This document shows positions 28,009 through 37,800 of a DNA stretch of 44,401 nucleotides, in pieces. The notes below the pieces were generated by a model. It was not told the origin of the DNA. It did not search any database and saw only the letters and a list, made by a program, of their open reading frames with translations. Origin of the DNA: Paludibacteraceae bacterium (GTDB taxonomy: Bacteria; Bacteroidota; Bacteroidia; Bacteroidales; Paludibacteraceae). Position 1 is the stretch's first letter, and each line of letters begins with the position of its first letter. A program made the translations under genes and the position numbers. The stretch is from NCBI GenBank assembly GCA_017546705.1, contig JAFYSB010000006.1, positions 1 to 44,401 of the forward strand, in the 5' to 3' direction.

Positions 28009-28836
28009 ATGCTTGCATTAGTTACTGGCGCATCATCGGGTATTGGCCTTCAATATGCCACCCAACTAGCGCGCGATTATCATACTGATCTTCTGTTGGT
28101 TAGCAACCAAGAAGAGGAACAAAAGAAAGTGGCTGCTGACCTCGCAGCTCAATATGGCGTAAAGACTACTGCTCTTTATGCCGATCTCTCCAAGCAAGAC
28201 GCAGCGGAGCAATTGCTCCAATACTGCAAGGACAGCAACCTCGTCGTGGATATCCTTATCAACAACGCGGGTGTGTTCTTCTTCAACCCTTATTGCGAGA
28301 CCAGCATGAAGCGCATTGAGCTCATGCTCAACTTGCATATGATTACGGTTGCTAAACTCACTCGTCTATTTGGTGAGGAGATGATCAACCGCCAACTCAC
28401 CGAAGAAGAACAAGCGCAGAAACTCTGCCGCAAACCACGCCGAAAAGGCTATATTCTCAATATGTCCTCCATGTCTGCATGGATGGCTATGCCGGGTATT
28501 CAGACCTACAATGCTACCAAGGCGTTTATCTATAATTTCTCCAAGTCACTTTGGTATGAGTTCAAACCTAAAGGCGTGAATATCACTGTGATGACTCCTG
28601 GAGCGGTAGATACCGAACTCTTTGGCTTAGCGCCTCACTTGCGCCGTTTGGCAGTAAACTTGACCGTGGCTATCCCACCAGAGAAACTGGTGAAACGAGC
28701 TTTGAAGAAGATGTTCCGTGGCAAGAAAGCCGATATGCCAGGTGTAATCAATTACTTGTGCACTCCATTGCTCAAGCACACCCCAGATTGGCTCGTGAAC
28801 CTCGCCATCAAGTTAGTGGGCAAGTTCCAAAAGTAA
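28009..28836 (+). CDS. Short-chain dehydrogenase/reductase, hydroxysteroid-dehydrogenase-like
   Basis: NAD(P)-dependent oxidoreductase of 275 residues. It has the classical SDR elements: TGASSGIG (6-13), the NNAG motif (about 85-88) and the catalytic triad S154, Y167 and K171 (YNATK). The chain is longer than the 250-residue minimum, with an insertion around 128-147 (EEEQAQKLCRKPRRKG) and a C-terminal hydrophobic or amphipathic tail (DWLVNLAIKLVGKFQK), features that recall the membrane-associated 17-beta-HSD3/12 group. Next to a 5-alpha-reductase and a BaiCD-like reductase, a 3-oxo/3-hydroxysteroid dehydrogenase role is the best guess. A 3-ketoacyl reductase is the main alternative. Confidence 0.88.
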   Translation: MLALVTGASSGIGLQYATQLARDYHTDLLLVSNQEEEQKKVAADLAAQYGVKTTALYADLSKQDAAEQLLQYCKDSNLVVDILINNAGVFFFNPYCETSMKRIELMLNLHMITVAKLTRLFGEEMINRQLTEEEQAQKLCRKPRRKGYILNMSSMSAWMAMPGIQTYNATKAFIYNFSKSLWYEFKPKGVNITVMTPGAVDTELFGLAPHLRRLAVNLTVAIPPEKLVKRALKKMFRGKKADMPGVINYLCTPLLKHTPDWLVNLAIKLVGKFQK

Positions 28837-28887
28837 AAGTTCAACTATTGCTATCAATTTTTATCGGATAGAATTGTTAACTAAACA

Positions 28888-28915
28888 AATAAGGTATGCG
28901 CGAGCATACCTTATT
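28888..28915. terminator. Bidirectional terminator between the dehydrogenase gene and rarA
   Basis: A 12-bp perfect stem AATAAGGTATGC (28888-28899) with its complement at 28904-28915, loop GCGA, then T-rich sequence on the right. The right arm contains the rarA stop codon (28911-28913), so the end of rarA is part of the hairpin. Confidence 0.88.
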
Positions 28916-30215
28916 CTTTTTTCCATAGATATTTCATCCAGTCAGCCATCTTCTGCTCTTGTGGACTACCTTGTGCGTGCCAAAGTTGTGTGCCTTGGAG
29001 AGCATCTGGCATAAACTGCTGTTTGACGAAATGGTTTGGAAAATCATGTGCGTATTGATATCCTTCGCCATACCCCAATTCATCCATGAGTTTGGTTGGT
29101 GCATTGCGCAGGTGCAATGGTACTGGCAGATTGCCAGTTTTTTCGACCAACTCTAATGCTTGATTGATAGCTAGATACGCGGAATTAGACTTTTGTGAGG
29201 TGGCGAGATATACTGTTGCCATCGCCAAAGGAATACGTCCCTCTGGCCAACCAATCTTCTGTAGTGTGTCGAAACAAGCATTTGCCACCAACATGGCATT
29301 CGGATTAGCCAAACCAATATCTTCGCTTGCTGAGATGACTAATCGGCGAGCTATAAATTTGGGGTCTTCGCCAGCTGCTACCATACGTGCCAACCAGTAT
29401 AATGCTGCATCTGGGTCGCTACCTCGGATAGACTTGATGAAAGCGGAGATAATATCATAATGCAGTTCGCCATCCTTATCGTATGCTACAGGATTCTGTT
29501 GCAGTTGCTGCGTGACGGTTTCATTATCAATAACCTTGACACCAGAATTTGTCACAAGTTCTATGATATTCAGCAGCTTGCGTGCATCACCACCCGAATA
29601 GCGGAGCAGACTTTCCGTTTCTTTAACCGCTATGTTGAGCGAACGGATATGCTCATCTTTTGTCATTGCACGATTGAGCAACTCTTGCAAATCTGCTTTT
29701 TCCAAATGCTTCAATACATATACTTGACAACGGCTTAGCAGCGGTGTAATCACCTCAAACGAAGGATTCTCTGTTGTAGCACCAATCAGCGTGATTGTAC
29801 CATCTTCTACAGCACCTAATAGACTATCTTGTTGCGACTTGGAGAAACGATGAATCTCATCGATAAATAATATCGCTCGCTCGACTCCAGACTCTCGATG
29901 CCTGATTCCCGACTCCCGACTCCCAAACAACCCGCTATTCATTGCAGCGTAGCGTTTCGCTTTGTCAATCACCTCGCGCACTTCTTTCACACCGCTGGTA
30001 ACGGCGGATAAGGTATAGAATGGGCGCTCCAACTCGTGTGCAATGATGCGTGCTAAAGTGGTTTTTCCCACACCAGGAGGACCCCATAATATGAACGATG
30101 ACAGATTGCCATTCTCAATCATCTGACGAAGAATAGCTCCTTCGCCTACAAGGTGCTTCTGACCGATATATTCATTAAGCGTTCTTGGACGCAATCGTTC
30201 TGCAAGTGGTAGCAT
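28911..30215 (-). CDS. rarA: Replication-associated recombination protein A (AAA+ ATPase)
   Basis: RarA (MgsA) is a clamp-loader-like ATPase that acts at stalled replication forks. The 434-residue protein has Walker A GPPGVGKTT (45-53), Walker B ILFIDEIHRFSKSQQD (115-130), sensor GATTENPSFEV, and the C-terminal MgsA part (DPDAALYWLARMVAAGEDPKFIARRL; ASEDIGLANPNAL-like; HLRNAPTKLMDELGYGEGYQYAHD). It lies 26 bases downstream of recN and probably shares its promoter. Oddity: residues about 99-112 (GSRESGIRHRESGV) are encoded by six heptanucleotide units, just before Walker B, where relatives have a short loop. Confidence 0.96.
   Translation of the reverse strand: MLPLAERLRPRTLNEYIGQKHLVGEGAILRQMIENGNLSSFILWGPPGVGKTTLARIIAHELERPFYTLSAVTSGVKEVREVIDKAKRYAAMNSGLFGSRESGIRHRESGVERAILFIDEIHRFSKSQQDSLLGAVEDGTITLIGATTENPSFEVITPLLSRCQVYVLKHLEKADLQELLNRAMTKDEHIRSLNIAVKETESLLRYSGGDARKLLNIIELVTNSGVKVIDNETVTQQLQQNPVAYDKDGELHYDIISAFIKSIRGSDPDAALYWLARMVAAGEDPKFIARRLVISASEDIGLANPNAMLVANACFDTLQKIGWPEGRIPLAMATVYLATSQKSNSAYLAINQALELVEKTGNLPVPLHLRNAPTKLMDELGYGEGYQYAHDFPNHFVKQQFMPDALQGTQLWHAQGSPQEQKMADWMKYLWKKE
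29880..29921 (-). repeat. Heptanucleotide array inside rarA
   Basis: Six 7-bp units, coding-strand consensus GGGAGTC, total 42 bp and keep the frame. They encode two copies of a GSRESGI/RHRESGV-like heptapeptide between the helix EVREVIDKAKRYA and the Walker B strand. The chosen frame lacks stop codons. Confidence 0.9.
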
Positions 30216-30241
30216 GCGTGTTTGTGTTTAGAAAGTAATAC

Positions 30242-31765
30242 TTATAAGCTACGCATTTTCTCAATTTCCATATCGTGTTCTTGAGCGGAAAGTTGGCGGA
30301 TATGTGTCTCGGTGCGAATATCTGTATCTTCTTTATATACCAAATAATGTTGCTCGCAGCGAGCTGCTACTTGAGGTAAGTGGGTAATGGTGATGATTTG
30401 CCTTGATTGAGCCATTTGGCGCATAATCTCTCCCATTTGACTGGCGATAGCGCCACTGACACCCGTATCAATTTCGTCGAAGATTATCGTTGGTAGTCCA
30501 TTACTGCTTGCAATAAGAGATTTGATACATAGCATCAATCGGCTGATCTCACCGCCAGATGCCACTTCCGAGACACGGCGAAGTGACTGGTTGAGGTTGG
30601 CAGCAAAGAGAAACTGTACATTGTCTTTTCCGGTCTCGGAGAAGTCATTAGTAGGCTGAATATCCACAGCTACTTTTGCGTGTGGTACACCCAAACGAAC
30701 CATATCTTCAACGAGGCGAGAGGCTATTAAGTTGCAAGGCTCGAGACGAGATGCCGTGAGTGCTTCTGCCGCGATGGACAATGCACTATGCGCTGTATCC
30801 ACCTCGGCTTGCAGATGCGCAAGATCTTCGTCGATATTTTCTATCCGTTGAACTTGTGTAGCGAGTTCATCGCGTAGCGTAATCAGTTGATCTACCGTCT
30901 GTACATGATGTTTCTTCATCAATGTTTGAAGCATACTGATACGCTCTTGTACTTGCTCCAAACGCATTGGATCGCGTTCTGTACGATCGTATAGACGTTG
31001 TATGTCGGATACAATATCTTTGAGTTCAATCTCCACACTATCAATGCGTTCGGCAAGTGCAGAATCCGCATCGGATAGTCGGGTAGAGTGGATTAGAGAG
31101 AGTGCGCCATGGTCACTATCTAATTGCTGTAAGGCTTGTGCTAACGCGGTTTGTATCTCTTCGGCGTGTGATAAGCGATACTCTTCTTCTTCCAATTCTT
31201 CTATTTCCCCAGCAACCAATTGTGCTTCTAGGAGTTGAGTGTACTGCCATTGTAGATAGTCAGCATCAGCTTGCGCCTTTTTAGCAAGGGCTTGTGCCTC
31301 ACGTAGAGCAGCCATTGCTTCTTGGTAGGAGATATAGGCATGGCTATATGCTTCGCGCTCGGCTGTATTACCTGCGATAGCATCTACCACTTGTATTTGA
31401 AAGAGATCATCGCCAATCATTAGGCTCTCGTGCTGCGAATGGATATCTATCAGTTGACGCGCGAGCACTTTGAGTTCGGTTTGAGTGACGATTTCATCGT
31501 TTACAAACGAACGCGAACGGCCGTTGGCACTCAATTCACGACGGATAATGAGATCTTCGCCAAAGGTGGCTTCTATCACGCAACGTTCTTCGCCCTCTGT
31601 GATACTTTTGATATCAGCACGTGCACCCATTACTAAGTTGAGTGCACCAAGGATGATGCTCTTACCAGCACCTGTTTCGCCCGTCATGACGGAAAATCCC
31701 TCATGGAAATCAATATCCAAGTGAGATATTAGCGCGTAGTTGCGTATGTGAAGATGGGTAAGCAT
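30242..31765 (-). CDS. recN: DNA repair protein RecN
   Basis: SMC-like ATPase of double-strand-break repair. The 507-residue protein has the N-terminal MLTHLHIRNYALISHLDIDF, Walker A GETGAGKS (29-36), a central coiled coil (about 150-350, Gln/Glu/Ala-rich), the ABC signature ASGGEISRLML and Walker B TIIFDEIDTGVSG (about 425-437), followed by THLPQVAARCEQHYLVYK. It is somewhat shorter than the usual 550 residues. I chose the ATG at 31763-31765; the frame is open to 31816 but those 17 residues overlap the promoter. The promoter at 31786-31816 separates it from the giant gene upstream; rarA follows. Confidence 0.96.
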   Translation of the reverse strand: MLTHLHIRNYALISHLDIDFHEGFSVMTGETGAGKSIILGALNLVMGARADIKSITEGEERCVIEATFGEDLIIRRELSANGRSRSFVNDEIVTQTELKVLARQLIDIHSQHESLMIGDDLFQIQVVDAIAGNTAEREAYSHAYISYQEAMAALREAQALAKKAQADADYLQWQYTQLLEAQLVAGEIEELEEEEYRLSHAEEIQTALAQALQQLDSDHGALSLIHSTRLSDADSALAERIDSVEIELKDIVSDIQRLYDRTERDPMRLEQVQERISMLQTLMKKHHVQTVDQLITLRDELATQVQRIENIDEDLAHLQAEVDTAHSALSIAAEALTASRLEPCNLIASRLVEDMVRLGVPHAKVAVDIQPTNDFSETGKDNVQFLFAANLNQSLRRVSEVASGGEISRLMLCIKSLIASSNGLPTIIFDEIDTGVSGAIASQMGEIMRQMAQSRQIITITHLPQVAARCEQHYLVYKEDTDIRTETHIRQLSAQEHDMEIEKMRSL

Positions 31766-31785
31766 GTCTTTTACAAAATAATTTG

Positions 31786-31816
31786 CAAAAGTACAACTTT
31801 TTCTTGAATTATGCAA
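31786..31816 (-). promoter_or_regulatory. Bacteroidota-type promoter for recN-rarA
   Basis: Read on the minus strand: TTG (31814-31816), a 20-bp spacer and TACTTTTG (31786-31793). It lies in the 65-base gap between the giant amidase gene and recN. Confidence 0.7.
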
Positions 31817-31830
31817 TACCTATTGCGTTC

Positions 31831-34800
31831 CTATTTCAATTTTGTGCCTTGAAGGGTATATATTTCCCCATTGCGTAAGATGTATATTATGCCATTACGC
31901 ATAATTTTAGTTGCTGTTTCCTGTGAATCAGTAGGTAGTAATACAATGATGTCTTCAGTGGTTGAACCTCTATCTACTGAAATACGTGCACGTGTTTGCA
32001 TTGGTCGTGACTCTTCTGTGTCTGCTAATTGGAAATAAGCACGCATACCGTTCATGTTAGCAGTTACGTTTGGCCATGCTAATATATTGTTGCTTGTCAA
32101 GAATAATGAACTTTTATCTCCTTCATAAAAAGTCTTGGGAGATAATATACCGTTGAATGTGACAATTTCAGAACCAGATGTTGAACCTTCTGTAGCAGTT
32201 ATAACTACATTATTAAATTCTAGAGGCAGTGTGATGTCATTAGCAGGTTGAATAAGATAAGGCATACCAGCCGTCAATTCATTAGCTTCAGTAAACTGTA
32301 GGCAAATATCTTGGGTGGTTCCTGTCTCTGTTACTTCTATATCACTCAATTCCAGCAATTCAGCACCTGCGAGAGGGGTACCATCTAATGTCGCCAAGTC
32401 GAATGGCAAACAAATGGTGTTGTACATGCCAGATGTCAATGTACGGTACACGCGTACATTAGTAGTCTGGTCGATTGCATCATTGAGTTTGATAGAGTTA
32501 TCTTCAGTATCACGCAAGTTGAGTTTTTTATCAATTATTTGCGATTTTTGCGCAGGTACGAGGCATATATTGTCTTCGGTAGGAATAGCGAATTTATACA
32601 TTTTTTCTGTCCAGGCAGAAGCTACATACAAGTCGCCTGCATAGTCAAATGCAATGCCATCAATATTTGTTTGGTTGCCACTAGCTAATGGTTCAGTTTT
32701 AGCAAATTTCGTGAGTGTTGGTACACCATTTGCATTGTAAGTTACTTTAAATAGTTGCACCATTCTACCACCACCAAATGCCAAAATATCTTCTCGCTCG
32801 TTATAAGCCACTTGTCCACGATAGGAGGCATTGGTAGTACTACCACTTGTATATGTCTCTAAGAGGGTATTGTTGTTGGTACTTGTGATACAAAAATCTC
32901 CTTCTCCATTGCTATTGATATGAGAAAGGACAGCGAAACCATCAAAATTACTTCTGTATTGTGCAACCCATAATCCGCCACGTCCATCTGATACGATAGA
33001 ATTGTCGAATGAGGCCCAACCATAAGCTTTAGAGAATGGAGATACTATACCATCTTGGATTTTATAAATTTGTCCTGTAGAGGCATTCGTATAATAGGCA
33101 TTATCCATTACGTACAAAGTTCCTTCTTTATCAAAGCATAGTGAATTAACTTTTGTAATATCTTCCGCTCCCGCTACCAAATTAGTTGCTGTGCCTGCCA
33201 AGTTTGAAGGATCCATTGCATAGGCACCAGTGGCTGAGTTGAGATAGTAAGCAAATGCTACTTTATGTGTTACAGGATCTACCGCTATACGGTGCATCTG
33301 TTGACGTTTAGTATTTAGTTCGCTGCTTGAATATTCTGTAATGAATGTGACATTTGAAGGAATAATACCCACATTATTAGTAGGATTTAATTCATTCAGA
33401 AGAGGATCAAATACGAATAATCCTGCTTGTTGTTGTGATTCGCGATTAGAATCTGCATTGTCACCACTGGTTGCTGCAGCAATATATATTTGTCCAAAAT
33501 GATTGGATTCAGGATTATTATCTACTGCTACTCCTTGTGGTAAGTAGAATCTATATTTATCAGTAGATTGGTCCGTGATTTCCACAAGTGTCGTATTCTC
33601 TTTTATCGCATCGGCATGGAGTTCGACACCCCAGTTGAGTGTGATATTGTCGCAAGGAATGTCTACCTCGTTGAGCGTGATAGAGTAAGCACCTTGCTGA
33701 ACATTGTCCAATGCGTAGCGACCGACTTCCGCACCCAATTGATTAAAGAATACAAGGTATGCCTCCGTAGCATCTGCTACGGATTTGAAAGTAAAGGTAT
33801 GATTGTCCTGATTGGATGTAAGACGCAGGTCATATGCCCAGATACGTTGTGCTTCAGCATCGCTCATGTATGAGTAAACGGATACATGACATGTGTCGGT
33901 GTGTCCTCCATCATCTGTTGTGACAATAATGTCGGTTTCGCCTTTGGCCACAGCAGTCACGATACCCGTGCTGGTAACGGTGGCAATATTGGTGTTTATG
34001 GATTTCCATGTGACAGTTTTGATGGTGGCTTCATCTGGAGTGACGGTGGCAGTAAGTGTCTGAGTTTCTCCAGCTCCTATACGGAGTGAGGAGTGGTTGA
34101 GAGTGACTTGTGATACTTTAATGCCAATACCGTTCTTACAAGTGACAGTCAGCGATTTACGAGCAGGTACGATGGTTTGGTTGTCAGCAGTAGGAAGAGC
34201 AAAAATGTGAATACCTGCATTGCCTGAACAAATAAGGTTTCCTGCATAATCCCAGTTCATTTGGCGAATCTGATCTACTCCATGATGATATTTATAACGT
34301 ACAGTTAGAGTAGGTTTGTCACCTGCCCATTCAATATCAAATACAAGGAAGTTTTGGCTACCATCGTTAAGTACAAGCATGGACTCGTCTGGTGATACTG
34401 CAAAACCAGCTGCATTAGAGCCATCAATGATACCTGAATAAGGTGCCTCGTTGGAACTGAGCTGTTTGTTTCCATTGTTGTCGTAAAATACCAATTCTGG
34501 CATATAGGTATTGTCGGCACCAGTACCGCGTACATGTGAGCAGAAGAATCCGTGGCTTGTTGTCCAAGGATTACCTTCTTCACTGGCACTAGCTTGGTGG
34601 GCGATACGGTATGCATCTCCCCAAGCAGATGGTTGTCCAGCAGTGGTGAAATCTACGTTGTACGTAGGATTACCAGCGTTAGCCATAAAGAATGCTGCAA
34701 TGCTATAGCGCCAATTGACTTCTTGTGTAATAGGCGCACCATTGATAGATTGAATATAGTCACCTAGCCATTTAAATTCAGAGGTGTTGTCTGTCATAAA

Positions 34801-37800
34801 TGCCGAAACATCTACAGAGTGGTTTGCTTTGCCTGTGTATAAGAAGTTGGTGACATTACCTGTGGATACGGAGTAATTGTCTTTATTAATATTGACACTA
34901 TAATATGTACAATAAGCGGTTTCAAACAACTCCCATAGAACAGCATTGGTTGGAATATCACCACCTATTGCACCAAGAAGTGGATATACCGCGCTAGGAG
35001 CGGTAGTCCATTGGCGGATGATGCTACCATCTTGTTGGCCAATATTGTAAACTGCTACGCCATTTTGAGGTAGTGTTCCTGCTTCGTCTTCGTTATAAAC
35101 ATATAACTTTGTGTTTTTTCCTTCGCCATAGACATAGCAACCAGGAGTGGAAGAACCCGTGTAAACACCAGCATTGTTGATTGCACCACTTCCTTCGCGA
35201 GTACCAGCAAAGAAGTTGGTAAAGTTTTGTGTGAGATTAGCGGTATTGGCAATCCAAATACCAGAGTGTCCATCGCTCCAATCGCTGATATAGAGGTATC
35301 CCTCTTGGTCTATGCCTATGCGGGTAGGATTTCCGAATGTTTGACCACCTCTATAATGGGTAGCATGTTGCTTGGTTAGCTGATAATTAAGGTCCCAAAT
35401 ACCACTATTAGCGGTCAACCCAGAGGTGGATCCTCCTGCACGGTGCATGATGTATATATGACCAAACTTCTCGGATTCGGGGTTGGTGTTTACCGCATTG
35501 AAGAGACGAGACGTGCCTGTGGCAATCAGCGATTTATCTTCTTTGATGAGTGCTACTTCTGAGATGGAATAGCCATTCATATCCAATGCCCAAGTGAGTT
35601 CTTGGTCGTGAATACCTGGTAGATCTTTAGCTGCAATGGTGAATGAGTTGTTACCCTCTTGGATTTTTCCTAATTCGACATGTCCTACTTCATCACCTGT
35701 AGTTTGATCGTAGAATATGATGTTCGCACCTCGTGCAACGGAGTTAGCATCAAAAGTGAAAATATAGTTACTACCATCCTGTGTGACATTGAGGTTGTAT
35801 GCGCATACATGCGGTACAATAGGTTGTTCCTCAGCCTTAGTAAATTTACTGAGTGAGTTGTCTTTTAGCAAATATAGGGTGATGATTTCTTCGTTGACAT
35901 CCGCTGCTGCCATAGAGTAGGTTGGGCTAGAAGCAGTGAGATTGGTATTGGAAGTCTCAATCAAAGAAGCATTATTGATACCGCTACTGATGTTATACAA
36001 GGCGATACCAATGTTGTTGCCATTAGCATCTTTTTTAGGGGTTGCCATCAATGTACTACCAGAGTAGGTAAAATAGTTGGCATCGTAGGTGTTGAATGTA
36101 GATGTAGCTACTGCCGTAGGTGTTGCTTTGGTTTCGTTGACTAGTTGCCATTCTACTGCTTCATGCGTAGAAGATGAGAGAACGAATCGATCGCTGCCTA
36201 ATAGTGAGGTCGCAAATCGTAGTTTATCGCCATATGTAGCGATAGATACACCTGCTGGTTGATTGCGAAGAACAGTAGATACTGCGTTATTGGTGATGGT
36301 ATAAAGTACGAAACGAATGGTTTTATTTGCGTCTGCGATATTCTGAGCAGTTGTCACTAGCTTGCCACTTGCGGAAGAACCCGTATATGCAAAGGTAGAT
36401 CCTACCATAGCGTCGTAGTAGTTACCGGCAGTTTCATTATTGGCATGCGCTATCCACTCTGTACCTGTCCATGTCCCACCATTATTGGTCCATTGGTATA
36501 GTTTCCATTTGTTGGCAGGTGTAAACGTGACATGTTCCATATTGCAGCCAATCAATACGCCGTCGGATGTTAGTGCGATATCACTGAGTTTGTATCCATC
36601 AGCAGAAACTACAGAGCAGTGGTTAGTAGGTAGTTCTGCTATCAGTGTGTGGTTTTCGGTGTTTATAGCAAGTAGAGTAGGTTCTTTATTAGCGTCAACA
36701 GCCAGTATATACATGATACCATTTCCATATACAGCACGACGAATGGTTTTACCAGTGAGTAGATTGCTAATTGATTGGTTGATGTAGTTTTGCTCCATCT
36801 CGATATTTTCGGAGACGATGTTACCACCTCCGCCACCTACTGCATCACTTACATTAGGTTCGGTACCTAGGCCAATGGACATAAATACCTCGGTATAGGT
36901 CGTAGCATCAGCTTTGACGGTGAGTGTTCCGGTATAGTCCGCATATCCGCTAGCATGTACAGATATGGTGTATGTACCAGGTGCAAGATTCTCAAAGACG
37001 AAGACACCGTTGTAATTGTTGTCAGTGGTGTAGTATAGTTGGTCACGTAGCATACGTTTGACGTATGGATAGCAATTGGTCTTTACGATTTGTCCGCTGG
37101 AATTACGCAAGACGATTTTTGCCCCGTTGATAGGTTTGTATACGTCGTTTGAAACGTTATGTGGTAGATAGAGTGGGTCGTTGGTTAGTTTCTCTGTTTT
37201 CGAGCGTACGTATCCCATGATGTATCCTACAGTCTCTTTTGATTTTCCATAGTAATCTATGATACCACGGTAGTAGCGTACACCTTCTTGACGGCACCAA
37301 TCAGTATTGAGTGCACGATGACGAGCAGGGCTATAGGTGTGGAAATATCCCTCTGTTAAGAATCCAGGAATAGCATGTTTAAGTGCACCGAGGTAGCCAT
37401 AGGTGGAAGTGGTGTTATAGAAGGAAAGATCACCTACTATATCTGGATTGGTCGGTGAGTAGTATGTGGTAAACTCTGGACCACCTCCTGCAGAAGGGTC
37501 TTTAGCTTTTGTGTAGAATATCTCATATAATCGAGCCATAGATGCCTTAGCCATCTTGTCGCTGTTGGTTACTTTGGGACTACCAGTATAACCTCGATAT
37601 AATATGACAGGATAGTTGGCAAAATTGGATGTGCCATTAGCATCTCCAATAGGACCCGCATTTGAGTGAATGGAGATGTAATAGTCAGCGTTGTATGCCT
37701 CTGCTTCCGCACATATGGTAGTTAATGCTTTATTATATGTTTTATCTTCATATCCAGCATACGGATAGGGACCAGAGGCGCGACGAGAGAGTTTTACATC

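Noticed and set aside
31766-31816. Longer recN start at 31816
   Set aside because: The extra 17 residues overlap the -33/-7 promoter, and RecN proteins start at the equivalent of MLTHLHIRNYA.
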